Below the pieces are notes generated by a model. It ran no database searches, had not been told where the DNA came from, and saw only the letters and a list, made by a program, of their open reading frames with translations. From an uncultured Phocaeicola sp. (GTDB lineage: Bacteria; Bacteroidota; Bacteroidia; Bacteroidales; Bacteroidaceae), in the NCBI GenBank assembly GCA_944321015.1, contig CALUJS010000008.1, positions 1 to 64,000 on the forward strand: a stretch of 64,000 bases of DNA. The letters run 5' to 3'. Each line of letters begins with the position of its first letter. The first letter of the stretch is position 1. This document shows positions 25,100 to 36,025 of this stretch, piece after piece. The translations under genes and the position numbers were made by a program.

Positions 25100-26458
25100 A
25101 TGACTGAGAAGATTCACCAAACGTTGCGCGACTCGAAAGCCGCTCGCTGGACGGCGTTGGCCGTAGTCGCGTTTACGATGTTGTGCGGTTATTTCCTGAC
25201 CGATGTGATGGCTCCGTTGAAGCCGATGTTGGAAAAAGAATTGTTGTGGACGAGTACGGACTATGGCATCTTTACGAGTGCTTACGGCTGGTTTAACGTA
25301 TTTCTGCTGATGCTGATATTTGGAGGCATCATCCTCGATAAGATGGGTGTTCGTTTCACCGGGTTGGGAGCCTGCATATTGATGGTGGTCGGTTGTGCCG
25401 TGAAGTACGGCGCCGTGTCGGGCCTGTTCCCCTTGGAGGGGACCGTGATAGCCGGCATGAAAGGTCAGGTGGCCGTGGCCGCGTTGGGTTATGCCGTTTT
25501 CGGTGTCGGCGTTGAAACGGCGGGCATCACCGTGTCGAAGGTCATCGTAAAATGGTTTAAGGGTTATGAAATGGCGTTGGCCATGGGCTTGGAGATGGCC
25601 ACGGCACGTCTGGGCACCATGTTGGCCATGTCGGTCACTGTTCCCTTTGCCAATGCGTGCCACAGCTTGTCGGCGCCCATTCTGCTTTGTCTGGTGATGT
25701 TGTGCATCGGTTTGATTGCCTTCTTTGTTTACACCCTGATGGACAAGAAACTGGAGGCCTCCATTGGTAAGGATGAGGCTTCGGCGGACGACGCCTTCCG
25801 CATAAGCGACATCATGCTGATTGTCCGCAACAAAGGTTTCTGGCTGATTGCCTTGCTGTGCGTGCTGTTCTATTCCGCCGTGTTCCCGTTTTTGAAATAC
25901 GCCACCGACTTGATGGTGAACAAATATGAGGTCGACCCCGAAGTGGCTGGCATTATTCCCAGCCTCTTGCCTTTGGGAACGCTGTTTCTCACTCCGTTCT
26001 TCGGCAATCTGTATGACCGCAAGGGCAAGGGTGCCACCATCATGCTTATCGGAGCCGTCATGCTCATCGGCGTGCACACGCTGTTTGCCTTGCCTCTGCT
26101 GAATTATTGGTGGTTTGCCACCATCATTATGATTGTGCTGGGCATAGCCTTCTCGCTGGTGCCGTCGGCCATGTGGCCTTCCGTGCCCAAGATTATTCCC
26201 GAGAAGCAGTTGGGCACGGCCTATGCGCTGATATTCTGGGTGCAGAACTGGGGCCTGATGGGTGTTCCCGCCCTGATTGGCTGGGTGCTCGACCGCTATT
26301 GCAAGCTGGACGAGGCTGGAGGACCCGCTTACGATTACACGTTGCCGATGATAATTTTTGCCTGCTTCGGTATATTGGCACTTATTATTGCCTTGATGTT
26401 GAAAGCTGAGGACAAACGGAAAGGCTACGGCCTGGAGGAAGCCAACATCAAGAAATAG
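25100..26458 (+). CDS. Major facilitator superfamily transporter
   Basis: The 452-residue protein is hydrophobic with about twelve membrane segments. Its first loop GGIILDKMGVRF and the matching one in the second half, FGNLYDRKGKGATI, are MFS loop 2-3 motifs. The central cytoplasmic linker (about residues 215-240) is charged. The substrate cannot be told from sequence or neighbours; it is a single-gene unit with its own promoter and terminator. Confidence 0.88.
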   Translation: MTEKIHQTLRDSKAARWTALAVVAFTMLCGYFLTDVMAPLKPMLEKELLWTSTDYGIFTSAYGWFNVFLLMLIFGGIILDKMGVRFTGLGACILMVVGCAVKYGAVSGLFPLEGTVIAGMKGQVAVAALGYAVFGVGVETAGITVSKVIVKWFKGYEMALAMGLEMATARLGTMLAMSVTVPFANACHSLSAPILLCLVMLCIGLIAFFVYTLMDKKLEASIGKDEASADDAFRISDIMLIVRNKGFWLIALLCVLFYSAVFPFLKYATDLMVNKYEVDPEVAGIIPSLLPLGTLFLTPFFGNLYDRKGKGATIMLIGAVMLIGVHTLFALPLLNYWWFATIIMIVLGIAFSLVPSAMWPSVPKIIPEKQLGTAYALIFWVQNWGLMGVPALIGWVLDRYCKLDEAGGPAYDYTLPMIIFACFGILALIIALMLKAEDKRKGYGLEEANIKK

Positions 26459-26492
26459 GAATCAGAAGGAACAGAGAGGAAAAATGATAGAG

Positions 26493-26527
26493 AAGGGCTG
26501 CTTCACACGATGGATGAGGCAGCCCTT
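26493..26527 (+). terminator. Terminator of the MFS gene
   Basis: Arms 26493-26501 and 26519-26527 (AAGGGCTGC/GCAGCCCTT), with a short TCA/TGA inner match. The downstream T-richness is modest. Confidence 0.65.
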
Positions 26528-26572
26528 TAAACTGCTCTTTTCTGACACCTCCATACACGCCTTTGTCGCTCC

Positions 26573-26660
26573 ATATGTACGGACACGGGCGGAAATATGC
26601 GCGCTCGCGAGCGGACATATGGGGCGGCGGCAGCGGCAATATCCCGGCTCAAACCGGGTG
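26573..26660. repeat. 22-bp-phased ATAT array, locus 2
   Basis: ATAT occurs at 26573, 26595, 26617 and 26639 with exact 22-base phase. It lies between the MFS terminator and the tamB promoter. The 26459-26820 spacer contains nothing else. Confidence 0.85.
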
Positions 26661-26783
26661 AATCGGGCCGTGTGGCGCAGGGGATAAGTGCGGAGAGCGG
26701 GCGCATTTTGATTTTGTCCGTCAAAAGAGGAAACAGAACAAAATTTAAACAAGCTCTTATTCGTTCATTCCGCAGATTTGTTG

Positions 26784-26791
26784 TAAGTTTG
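26784..26791 (+). promoter_or_regulatory. -7 element of the tamB operon
   Basis: TAAGTTTG with a weak TTCG 20 bases upstream. Transcription near 26798 fits a tamB start at 26821 better than 26809. Confidence 0.55.
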
Positions 26792-26820
26792 CCCTGAACA
26801 TTCCGTGCATGCATACGACT

Positions 26821-29800
26821 ATGAAGAAATTTTTGAAAGTCGCAGGGCTTGTGATTGCAATACCTGTGGGCTTGTTTGTCATATTGGCCGTCTTGTTATA
26901 TGTCCCTCCTGTCCAGAATTTTCTGGTCGACAAGGTGACAGCCGCAGCTTCCGAGCAGAGCGGCATGCAGATGCGCATCGACAACGTGCGGCTGGGCTTC
27001 CCGCTTAACCTGCGCGTCAACGGCGTAGAGGTGATTTCTGCCCGGCACGACACGCTGCTTTCCGCCCGTCAGCTTCGGGTTGACATCCGGCTTTTGCCCT
27101 TATTGCACAAGGAAATAGAGATTGACGGTATCCGGCTGAGCGATGTACGTGTGGACACGCAAGACCTGATACCCTCGGTCAGCATTGCCGGTTCGCTGGG
27201 CGAGTTCTATTTGTCCTCTCACGGCGTGGCGCTTACGCCGGAGACGGCCGTAATCAATGAGGCAATACTCCGTCATACGGATTTGGTCATCCGCTTACAC
27301 GATACGGCGGAGGAGGACACGACCGCGTCGTCTCCTCTCTATTGGAAGATTCTGCTGAAGACGATGCAGTGCGAGCAGGTGAAGGTGGATGTGCAACTGA
27401 CCGACACGACACGGATAGCCGTGACGTTGGGCGATTTGATGCTGGCCGACGGAGAAGTCGACTTGCGTCATTCGGCCTATCGGCTGAACCATGTGAAACT
27501 TGCCGGCGGCGCGTTTTTGATGGATAACGATTCGCTCCCTGCCGCATCCGGGCTTGACCCGGCACACCTGTCGTTTGCCGATTGGAGCATGGAGGCCGAC
27601 TCTCTGTCATACAGCAGCAGCCGGATGACGGCCCTTATCCGCAACTTCGCCTTGAAGGAACGTTCCGGCCTGCAAATCACGTCCTTTACCGGACGAATAC
27701 ATGCTGACGACAAAACCATCAGCATTCCCGGCTTGCGCTTGGAAACCCCCGATTCGTATCTGGAGACGCGCGCCACGATAGACTGGGCTTCGTTGGAACC
27801 TGCGGGAGAGGCTGTCATGAGCGTGCGTCTGTTGGGCGAGTTGGGCAAGCAGGATCTGATGACGCTGGCCGGAGGAATGCCGGCCGCTTTTGTGCGCGAG
27901 TTTCCCAACCGGGCGATTACCTTGCGCGCGGGGGTGGACGGCAACATGCAATCGTTGCGCATCACCGGGCTGGACTCCGAGTTGCAAGGCGTCTACTCGC
28001 TGCATACGGAGGGATTGATTCATCAGGTGCTGGACAATGACAGGCGCAAGGGGGAAATCACGTTGAAGGCCGAAACCTACAATCTGGATTGCGTAAAAGC
28101 GCTGGCGGGCCTGACCGACAGTACGTTGGTGATACCCCGTGGCATTACGTTGAACGGAAAGGTCGGAATGGATGGTCCGCGCTATGCCGCCGACATGGAA
28201 CTGACTGAGGGACGGGGACGAATCAGCCTTGTGGCCGATTGTCGGACGGACGAGGAAGCCTACAAGGCCGAACTGCGGGTGGACAGCCTGATGGGTACGG
28301 ACTTTTTGCCGCATGACTCGTTGCGTTATGTTTCCGTCGGCCTGCACGCGGAGGGCAAAGGTTTCGACCTCTACAATCCCGGCACGCGGTTGCAGGCCGG
28401 GCTGCAGGTTGACCGTCTGCAATATGCCGCCTACGATTTGACGGATGTGGAGATGCAAGCCTCTTTGGAACGGGGCAAGGCCCGTTTGGTTGTCGACAGC
28501 GACAATGCCTTGCTCGACATGACGACTACGCTGGATGCCGCGTTGCGACGCCGGGGAGTGGCCGGGCAGTTGGTTGTCGATGTGGCGTCGGCCGACTTGA
28601 AGGCGATGCAGGTGTCGGCTTTTCCCTATGACGTGGGCGCCCGCTTTACGCTGGATTTCAACACCAACCTGCGCAAACGCCATTGGTTCAAGGGCGCGTT
28701 GGAAGGCCTTACTTTTGCCTCGGAGAAATCGACCTTTCACACAAAAGACCTCTATTTTGATGCGACATTGCGTCCCGATTCGACCTGCCTGAATGCGGCA
28801 GCCGGAGATTTGAGTCTGCACATTGACGGACGGGAAGACATCATGGTCATGATTGATGCATTGTCGGCATTTGGTAACGAGTTTGTTGCCCAGGCCGAAA
28901 ACAAATGGCTTGACCAGAATAAGCTGAAGAGCCTGTTGCCGGATCTGTGTGTCCGCGTCAAGTCGGGCACGGACAATCCGATATACAATTTCTTGTCATT
29001 GTACGGATTCAAGTATGACGACCTGTTTCTTGATTTCGACACCTCGCCGGTGGAGGGCATTACGGGAGAGTCCTATTTGTATTCGTTGCGCACGGACAGT
29101 CTGCAATTGGATACCATCCGCCTGAATATGATGCAGGACTCGTTGGGCGTGAAGTTGTTTGCCGAGGTACGCAACGCGCCGACCAACCGCCACTTTGTGT
29201 TTGACTCGCGTCTGAACGCTTTTGTCCATCCTAAGGGAGCGGGCATGGAGCTGAACTATTACGACAGCAAGGGTGAGCAGGGAGTGCATCTGGGGCTGAA
29301 CGTCAGTATGGTAGACCACGGACTGCGCCTGAAGTTCTATCCTGAGCATCCCATTATAGCCTTCAGTCCCTATACGTTGAACAGAGATAATTACATTTAT
29401 CTGCGTAAGGATGGACATATTGATGCCGATGTCCGCATTGAGGATGCGGAAGGGACGGCGTTCCAGCTCTATTCTACGCCCAATGAAGACGCCTTGCGCG
29501 ACTTGACCGTGTCGCTCCACAAAGTCGATATCGGGAAACTGATGCAGGTACTTCCCTATTTGCCCGATATAAAAGGTATATGGGACGCCGAGGTGCACTA
29601 CATGCAATCCGATGCGGATAACATGTCCGTGGCCGTGGAGACATCGGTTGACTCTTTGGTTTACGAGCATGTTCCCTTGGGCGATGTGGGTTGTTCGGCC
29701 ATCTATCTGCCGAAAGGCGACGGTACGCATTTCGTCGATGCGCGAGTCTCGTTGGATGACGAGGAAGCCATAGCCCTGAACGGAGACTTCCGAAGCGGAG

Positions 29801-31440
29801 AAGAGGACGGAGTGTTGGATATGATGCTCAGCCTGAGCCATCTGCCGCTAAGTCTGGCCAATGGTTTCATTCCCGACCATCTTATTGCCCTGCAGGGAGA
29901 TTTGGATGGAGAAGTGACCGTGAAGGGAAGTACCTCCTCGCCGGTCATTAACGGAGAATTGGTATTGGATTCGGTAAATGTCAAGTCGGATGTTTACGGG
30001 ATGAGCTTCCGTTTGGACAACCGTCCTGTGCGGATAGACAACAGTAAGTTGACCTTTGATAACTTCAGTGTCTACACTCGTACCGACAATCCGTTCAGGC
30101 TGACGGGGACGGTGGATTTTTCCGACATGGCCGACATGCTGCTCGATTTGCGCATGGTGGCACGCAATTATGAGCTGGTCAATGCCTCGCGCAAGAAGAA
30201 CTCCGTATTGTATGGTAAGGTCTATGTAGACGTATTCTCCACCTTGCAGGGGAGTGTGAATAATCTCAAGATGCGCGGCAATGTCAATGTGTTGGGCAAG
30301 ACCGATGTCACCTATGTATTAAAGGACTCGCCGCTCACGGTGGAAGATCGCCTGAGCGACTTGGTTACCTTTGTGAACTTTAATGATACGACAGCCGTAA
30401 CCGCCGGGGCACAATCGATTTATACCGCAGCAGGTGGTATGGATATGTTGATGACGCTTCGAATAGACGAGGGTGCTCAGGCACGGGTCAACCTGAGCGA
30501 GGATGGTGAAAGCTATATATCGTTGAATGGCGGCGGCAATCTGTCTATGCAATACACACCGCAGGGAGATTTCCTCTTGTCCGGCCGGTATACGGTGGTC
30601 AATGGGCAGATGAAATATGAACTTCCCGTAATTCCGCTGAAGACATTTGCGCTGAAGAGCGGAAGCTATGTAGAGTTTACGGGCAATCCGATGAATCCCA
30701 ACATGAACATCGTGGCTACCGAACGCGTGCGCTCTACGGTGACGGAAAATGATGTGCCTCGTTCGGTGAACTTCAATGTCGGTGTGGCTATAACCAATTC
30801 TCTTGAAAATATGGGACTGGAGTTTACCCTTGAGGCTCCTGAAGATGCAACTATCCAAAATCAATTGGTTGCCATGTCGAAAGAAGAGCGAGGGAAGTTG
30901 GCTGTGGCGATGCTTGCTACCGGCATGTATTTGGGTGAAGGCGGAGGCACCGGACAGTCGGGAGGATTCGATGCCAACAGCGCCTTGAGCTCTTTTCTGC
31001 AGAGTGAGATTACCAACATTGCCGGTAATGCCTTGAAAACAGTAGACATCACCGTAGGCATGGAGGATGCCACTTCGGCGGATGGTAGTCAGCATACTGA
31101 CTATTCCTTCCGATTTGCGAAACGTTTCTGGAACAATCGCATCAGTGTCGTTATAGGAGGTCGCATTTCAACGGGCAATGATGATCCCAACGAATCGGGC
31201 TCGTCGAATTCCTTCATTGATGATATATCATTGGAGTGGCGTCTTGATGACAGTGGAACGCGCTACATACGTTTGTTTCATAATACGAACTTTGACAGTA
31301 TGATTGACGGTGAAATCACCGAAACCGGTGCGGGAATTGTGCTGCGTAAAAAGGTAAGCAAACTGGGCGAATTGTTTATCTTCAGAAACAAGCGCAGACA
31401 GCAACGACGCATCGAGCAAACAACAACACAGGAAAAATGA
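26821..31440 (+). CDS. tamB: Translocation/assembly module protein TamB
   Basis: A very large (1539 residues) periplasm-spanning AsmA/TamB protein. One N-terminal inner-membrane helix (VAGLVIAIPVGLFVILAVLL) is followed by about 1400 residues of beta-rich groove with many alternating hydrophobic strands. The C-terminal DUF490 region (from about 1190) has YTVVNGQMKYELPVIPLK and FTLEAPEDATIQNQL. TamB proteins form lipid conduits or help outer-membrane protein assembly with a barrel partner, here the next gene, whose start overlaps this stop by four bases. Confidence 0.92.
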   Translation: MKKFLKVAGLVIAIPVGLFVILAVLLYVPPVQNFLVDKVTAAASEQSGMQMRIDNVRLGFPLNLRVNGVEVISARHDTLLSARQLRVDIRLLPLLHKEIEIDGIRLSDVRVDTQDLIPSVSIAGSLGEFYLSSHGVALTPETAVINEAILRHTDLVIRLHDTAEEDTTASSPLYWKILLKTMQCEQVKVDVQLTDTTRIAVTLGDLMLADGEVDLRHSAYRLNHVKLAGGAFLMDNDSLPAASGLDPAHLSFADWSMEADSLSYSSSRMTALIRNFALKERSGLQITSFTGRIHADDKTISIPGLRLETPDSYLETRATIDWASLEPAGEAVMSVRLLGELGKQDLMTLAGGMPAAFVREFPNRAITLRAGVDGNMQSLRITGLDSELQGVYSLHTEGLIHQVLDNDRRKGEITLKAETYNLDCVKALAGLTDSTLVIPRGITLNGKVGMDGPRYAADMELTEGRGRISLVADCRTDEEAYKAELRVDSLMGTDFLPHDSLRYVSVGLHAEGKGFDLYNPGTRLQAGLQVDRLQYAAYDLTDVEMQASLERGKARLVVDSDNALLDMTTTLDAALRRRGVAGQLVVDVASADLKAMQVSAFPYDVGARFTLDFNTNLRKRHWFKGALEGLTFASEKSTFHTKDLYFDATLRPDSTCLNAAAGDLSLHIDGREDIMVMIDALSAFGNEFVAQAENKWLDQNKLKSLLPDLCVRVKSGTDNPIYNFLSLYGFKYDDLFLDFDTSPVEGITGESYLYSLRTDSLQLDTIRLNMMQDSLGVKLFAEVRNAPTNRHFVFDSRLNAFVHPKGAGMELNYYDSKGEQGVHLGLNVSMVDHGLRLKFYPEHPIIAFSPYTLNRDNYIYLRKDGHIDADVRIEDAEGTAFQLYSTPNEDALRDLTVSLHKVDIGKLMQVLPYLPDIKGIWDAEVHYMQSDADNMSVAVETSVDSLVYEHVPLGDVGCSAIYLPKGDGTHFVDARVSLDDEEAIALNGDFRSGEEDGVLDMMLSLSHLPLSLANGFIPDHLIALQGDLDGEVTVKGSTSSPVINGELVLDSVNVKSDVYGMSFRLDNRPVRIDNSKLTFDNFSVYTRTDNPFRLTGTVDFSDMADMLLDLRMVARNYELVNASRKKNSVLYGKVYVDVFSTLQGSVNNLKMRGNVNVLGKTDVTYVLKDSPLTVEDRLSDLVTFVNFNDTTAVTAGAQSIYTAAGGMDMLMTLRIDEGAQARVNLSEDGESYISLNGGGNLSMQYTPQGDFLLSGRYTVVNGQMKYELPVIPLKTFALKSGSYVEFTGNPMNPNMNIVATERVRSTVTENDVPRSVNFNVGVAITNSLENMGLEFTLEAPEDATIQNQLVAMSKEERGKLAVAMLATGMYLGEGGGTGQSGGFDANSALSSFLQSEITNIAGNALKTVDITVGMEDATSADGSQHTDYSFRFAKRFWNNRISVVIGGRISTGNDDPNESGSSNSFIDDISLEWRLDDSGTRYIRLFHNTNFDSMIDGEITETGAGIVLRKKVSKLGELFIFRNKRRQQRRIEQTTTQEK

Positions 31441-33752
31441 AAAGACTGCATTACATCATTGTATTCATATCGTCGGCTTTGCTGATGGTCGCATGTTCCA
31501 CTACGCGGAATCTGCCGCCTGAGGAGGTGCTTTATACCGGCATAAAGGACACCGAGATTCTGAACAAGGATAAGACCGATGCCGGCAGTGCGACCTTGGA
31601 AGAGGTCGAGGCTGCGTTGGCTTGTCCACCCAACAATGCGTTCTTGGGGAGTTCTTCGATACGTACTCCGTTCCCTTATAAGCTATGGATATACAATAAG
31701 TATGTGAACAGTAAGTCGAAATTCGGGCGATGGATGTTCAATAAGTTTGCGGCCACGCCCGTGTTTATTTCCACGGTGAATCCCGAATTACGTGCCAAGG
31801 TGGCCACTAACGTGTTGCACAATTACGGTTACTTCCGTGGAACGGTTGACTACGAGGTGTTGCCCGACGAGAAGAATCCGCGTAAGGCCAAGGTGCGTTA
31901 TGTGGTAGACATGGCTCAACCGTATTATATTGATTCGTTGGTCTATGTCGGGTTTCCGGAGCAAGCCGACAGCATCATTCATGCCCATTCGCGAAGCCGA
32001 CTGTTGCATCGGGGGGATAACTTTAGTGTCAGCCAGTTGGAGGCCGAACGAAACCGCGTGAACGAACTGCTCCGCAATCACGGGTACTATTACTATCGTG
32101 CGGGTTACATCACCTATCAGGCCGATACGATACAGCGACCGGGATATGCTTCGTTGCGTATGAAGCCCATAGAGGGATTGCCTCCGCAAGCCAACCGGCA
32201 GTACACCATCGGCGAGTTGAGGCTTAACATGCATGACGAAGGGCGCAGGCAGGCTTTTGAGCATTCGATTACCCGGCCGGGCATAGCCATCAACTACAAC
32301 GGCGATAAGATACCTCTGCGCCCGGGTGTGATGTTCAACAACTTCCGTTTTAAGTCCGGTGACCTCTATTCTGCGCGTTTGCAGCAGTATACGCAGGAGA
32401 ACATCAACAGCATGGGGTTGTTCAGTTCCGTGGAGTTCCAATATACCCCGCGCGACACCACCGGCCACAACAATGTGCTCGATGTCGACATCAACACCCG
32501 ATTTGATAAACTGCTCGATAGCGAGCTGGAGTTTGACTTCGTGTCGAAGAGCAACGACCAGCTCGGACCGGGAGCTACTTTTGCGGTGTCGAAACGCAAC
32601 GCCTTCCGCGGCGGCGAGACTTTTTCCGTGCAGCTCGACGGTTCCTATGAGTGGCAGACCGGCTCGTCGGTGGAAGGCAACAGCTCGGTTATCAATTCAT
32701 ACAGTTATGGCATATCGGCATCTGTGGAATATCCGCGTCTGGTGATTCCTTTTTATCGCCCCCGATGGTCGCCGTTCAAGCGTACGTCGGAGTTCAAGCT
32801 CCACTTGGAAAAGCTCAATCGTGCCAGCTATTATAAGATGCTCTCCTTTGGAGGTACGGCCAGTTACACCGTGCAGACTTCGCCTGTCAGCCGTCATGCC
32901 TTTACTCCCCTGCGCCTGACGTTTAACGTGCTGCAGAGCACGACTGCCAAATTCGACTCCATACGCAATGCCAATCAGGCTCTTTACGTCAGTATGCAGG
33001 ATCAGTTTATTCCTGCCATGAGCTATACGTACACTTACGATGACAGCCACTTCCGCCGTCGGCGCGTGCATACATGGTGGGAGACTTCGGTTACCTCGGC
33101 AGGCAATGTCACGTCGGGCATTTACGCTTTGTTCGGCCAGCCTTTCCGCGAGAAAGACAAAAACCTGTTGGGAAATCCGTTTGCCCAATTCGTGAAACTC
33201 ACCACCGAGGTGCGCCGCACTTATCGTCTGGCCGACCGCCTGAGCCTGGCAACCCGACTGTTTGCCGGAGTAATCTATGCCTATGGCAACTCGACCGTGG
33301 CGCCTTACAGCGAGCAGTTCTACATAGGCGGAGCCAACAGCATACGCGCTTTTACCGTGCGCTCGTTGGGGCCGGGCAGCTATCAGCCGCGTTCCGGCAT
33401 GTATTCCTACATTGACCAGACCGGCGACTTGAAGCTGGAGGCCAACATCGAGTTGCGCTTTCCCATCTTTGGCGACCTGCAGGGAGCCACCTTCCTCGAC
33501 GCGGGCAACATCTGGCTCATACACGACGACCCCCAGCGGCCCGGAGCCACTTTCTCGTTCCGCAATCTGGGCAAGCAGATAGCTTTGGGCACGGGCGTCG
33601 GACTGCGTTACGACTTGGAATTCCTTGTGCTTCGTCTGGACATGGGCATTGGTCTGCATGCTCCTTATGAGACGTCGCGGAGCGGATACTATAACATTCC
33701 GAAGTTCTGGGACGGAATCGGGTGGCACTTTGCCATCGGATATCCTTTCTGA
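31437..33752 (+). CDS. tamL: TamL: lipoprotein BamA/TamA-family outer-membrane protein
   Basis: The 771-residue Omp85 protein has a signal with lipobox LMVAC (Cys20), so it is lipid-anchored, the hallmark of Bacteroidota TamL. POTRA-like domains occupy about residues 90-350 (VNELLRNHGYYYYRAGYITY). The barrel ends with the surface antigen repeat FYIGGANSIRAFTVRSLGPG and a C-terminal GIGWHFAIGYPF with terminal Phe. It overlaps tamB by ATGA, which indicates coupled expression. Confidence 0.92.
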   Translation: MKRLHYIIVFISSALLMVACSTTRNLPPEEVLYTGIKDTEILNKDKTDAGSATLEEVEAALACPPNNAFLGSSSIRTPFPYKLWIYNKYVNSKSKFGRWMFNKFAATPVFISTVNPELRAKVATNVLHNYGYFRGTVDYEVLPDEKNPRKAKVRYVVDMAQPYYIDSLVYVGFPEQADSIIHAHSRSRLLHRGDNFSVSQLEAERNRVNELLRNHGYYYYRAGYITYQADTIQRPGYASLRMKPIEGLPPQANRQYTIGELRLNMHDEGRRQAFEHSITRPGIAINYNGDKIPLRPGVMFNNFRFKSGDLYSARLQQYTQENINSMGLFSSVEFQYTPRDTTGHNNVLDVDINTRFDKLLDSELEFDFVSKSNDQLGPGATFAVSKRNAFRGGETFSVQLDGSYEWQTGSSVEGNSSVINSYSYGISASVEYPRLVIPFYRPRWSPFKRTSEFKLHLEKLNRASYYKMLSFGGTASYTVQTSPVSRHAFTPLRLTFNVLQSTTAKFDSIRNANQALYVSMQDQFIPAMSYTYTYDDSHFRRRRVHTWWETSVTSAGNVTSGIYALFGQPFREKDKNLLGNPFAQFVKLTTEVRRTYRLADRLSLATRLFAGVIYAYGNSTVAPYSEQFYIGGANSIRAFTVRSLGPGSYQPRSGMYSYIDQTGDLKLEANIELRFPIFGDLQGATFLDAGNIWLIHDDPQRPGATFSFRNLGKQIALGTGVGLRYDLEFLVLRLDMGIGLHAPYETSRSGYYNIPKFWDGIGWHFAIGYPF

Positions 33753-33785
33753 CGGATATTAACACATTAAAACAACCATATCAAT

Positions 33786-34691
33786 ATGAAACCAACCCTT
33801 TTTGTACTGGCTGCCGGCATGGGCAGTCGTTATGGCGGGCTTAAGCAGCTCGACCCTCTTGGCCCCAGTGGCGAAACCATCATGGATTACTCCATCTACG
33901 ATGCCATACGTGGCGGATTCGGACGCGTGGTGTTTGTGATACGTCATGATTTCGAGGCCGATTTTCGCGCGAAGATACTGAGCAAGTATGAAGGGCATGT
34001 GCCGGTCGACGTGGTGTTTCAGTCTATCGACGACCTGCCCGAAGGCTTTACCTGTCCGGAAGGACGCACCAAACCTTGGGGAACGAATCATGCCGTGCTC
34101 ATGGCAAAGGATGTCATCCGCGAGCCTTTTGCCGTGATAAACGCCGACGACTTTTACGGGCGCGACAGCTTCGCCGTCATCGGGCGTTGGCTCAGCGAAT
34201 TGCCTCGGGACAGCAAGGGAAAATACTGCATGGTGGGCTTCCGCGTGGGCAATACGCTGTCGGATAGCGGAACCGTGGCTCGCGGCATCTGTTCCACCGA
34301 TGCCGACGGTTGCCTGACGACGGTCGTGGAGCGTACCGAAATCATGCGTGTGGACGGTCCGGTGTGCTATAAGGACGAGGAAGGCCGCTGGGTGGCCGTG
34401 CCCGACGAAACGCCGGTGTCGATGAACATGTGGGGATTCACGCCCGACTATTTTGCTCACTCCGAAGCCTATTTCCGTGAGTTCCTTGCCCTTCACGGCC
34501 GGGAGTTGAAGGCCGAGTTCTTCATTCCGTTGATGGTGAACAAACTTATCTGCGAAGGCACGGCCAGCGTGCGCGTGCTGGATACCACCAGCCGTTGGTT
34601 TGGCGTGACTTATGCGGCCGACCGTCAGGGTGTGGTGGACAAGATAAGGCAACTGGTGGACGAAGGGGAGTATCCCGAAAAGCTCTTCTAA
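33786..34691 (+). CDS. Sugar-nucleotide nucleotidyltransferase-like protein
   Basis: The 301-residue protein begins PTLFVLAAGMGSRYGGLKQL, the nucleotide-binding loop of NTP_transferase enzymes that activate sugar phosphates. AVINADDFYGRDSF supplies the metal-binding Asp. The GSRYGG loop differs from the usual GxGTRL of glucose-1-phosphate enzymes, so the sugar is uncertain. It lies 33 bases after tamL; its stop codon is directly followed by the ATG of the serine ammonia-lyase gene. Confidence 0.82.
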   Translation: MKPTLFVLAAGMGSRYGGLKQLDPLGPSGETIMDYSIYDAIRGGFGRVVFVIRHDFEADFRAKILSKYEGHVPVDVVFQSIDDLPEGFTCPEGRTKPWGTNHAVLMAKDVIREPFAVINADDFYGRDSFAVIGRWLSELPRDSKGKYCMVGFRVGNTLSDSGTVARGICSTDADGCLTTVVERTEIMRVDGPVCYKDEEGRWVAVPDETPVSMNMWGFTPDYFAHSEAYFREFLALHGRELKAEFFIPLMVNKLICEGTASVRVLDTTSRWFGVTYAADRQGVVDKIRQLVDEGEYPEKLF

Positions 34692-35906
34692 ATGAAATCC
34701 ATACGCGAAATATACCGTATCGGACACGGCCCTTCGAGCAGCCATACCATGGGGCCGCATAAGGCTGCCGAGATGTTTCTCGCCCGCCATCCCGAGGCCA
34801 CTTCGTTCGAGGTGACCCTCTATGGCAGCCTGGCCGCGACCGGGCGGGGCCACATGACCGATGTGGCCATCATGAACGTGTTTTCACCCCATGCTCCGGT
34901 GCGCATCGTGTGGGAGCCGAAAATCTTTCTGCCATTCCATCCGAACGGCATGCTGTTTAAGTCCATCGATGCCCATGGTACCGTCACCGAACATTGGACG
35001 GTGTACAGCATTGGCGGAGGCGCTTTGGCCGAGGAGGGCAAAACGATGATTCAGGGCGAGGACATCTATGAGATGGACTCGCTGGTCGACATCATGCGAT
35101 GGTGTGAGCACACGGGCCGAAGCTATTGGGAATATGTGCAGATGTGCGAGGACTCGAGCATTTGGGACTATCTGGCCGAGGTGTGGAAAGTGATGCAGGA
35201 GGCCGTGGAGCGCGGGCTCGACCAGGAGGGCGTGTTGCCCGGTCCGCTCAACCTGCGCCGCAAGGCGGCTTCCTACTACATCAAAGCCTTGGGATACAAG
35301 GATTCGCTCCGCTCGCGCGGACTGGTGTTTGCCTATGCGCTGGCCGTCAGCGAAGAAAACGCGTCCGGCGGGCGCATCGTGACGGCGCCCACCTGTGGTT
35401 CGTGCGGAGTGATGCCCGCCGTGCTCTATCATCTGAAGGACAGCCGTGCGTTTACCGAAACGCGCATCCTGCGCGCTTTGGCCACGGCGGGCCTGGTGGG
35501 CAACATTGCCCGGACGAAGGCTTCCATCTCGGGAGCCGAAGTGGGATGTCAGGGCGAGGTGGGCGTGGCCTGTGCCATGGCTTCGGCCGCAGCCACGCAG
35601 CTGTTCGGAGGCAGTCCGGCCCAAATAGAGTATGCCGCCGAAATGGGGCTGGAGCATCATCTGGGCATGACGTGCGACCCCGTGTGCGGGCTGGTTCAGA
35701 TACCCTGCATCGAGCGCAATGCCTACGCTGCGGCGCGGGCGCTCGACGCCAACATCTATTCCACTTTCACCGACGGCACCCATCGTGTGTCGTTCGACAA
35801 GGTGGTGGAGGTCATGAAGCAGACGGGACACGACATTCCCTCGCTCTACAAGGAGACGGGCGAGGGCGGACTGGCCAAGGATTATCACCCGATGGACGAG
35901 CATTGA
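34692..35906 (+). CDS. sdaA: L-serine ammonia-lyase, iron-sulfur type
   Basis: The 404-residue single-chain enzyme deaminates L-serine to pyruvate. The beta-like N-terminal domain has [17 protein letters not shown]. The alpha-like domain has [38 protein letters not shown] and [17 protein letters not shown], which contribute the cysteines for a [4Fe-4S] cluster. No base separates it from the preceding stop. A large hairpin (35936-35984) follows. Confidence 0.94.
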   Translation: MKSIREIYRIGHGPSSSHTMGPHKAAEMFLARHPEATSFEVTLYGSLAATGRGHMTDVAIMNVFSPHAPVRIVWEPKIFLPFHPNGMLFKSIDAHGTVTEHWTVYSIGGGALAEEGKTMIQGEDIYEMDSLVDIMRWCEHTGRSYWEYVQMCEDSSIWDYLAEVWKVMQEAVERGLDQEGVLPGPLNLRRKAASYYIKALGYKDSLRSRGLVFAYALAVSEENASGGRIVTAPTCGSCGVMPAVLYHLKDSRAFTETRILRALATAGLVGNIARTKASISGAEVGCQGEVGVACAMASAAATQLFGGSPAQIEYAAEMGLEHHLGMTCDPVCGLVQIPCIERNAYAAARALDANIYSTFTDGTHRVSFDKVVEVMKQTGHDIPSLYKETGEGGLAKDYHPMDEH

Positions 35907-35935
35907 CCCCGTCCGGCAAGGGTGGAAATAAGGCG

Positions 35936-35984
35936 TCGGGCCGTGAAGGACATCATCGTGGGATGGTGTCGCTTCGCGGCCCGA
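35936..35984 (+). terminator. Terminator of the tamB-tamL-sdaA unit
   Basis: Outer 8-bp stem (35936-35943 with 35977-35984), then an inner 9-bp stem (GACATCATC/GATGGTGTC). TGTTCTTTC follows. Confidence 0.7.
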
Positions 35985-36025
35985 TGTTCTTTCATGGTCG
36001 CCCGGTGGCGGCTGTTTTTCTGTGT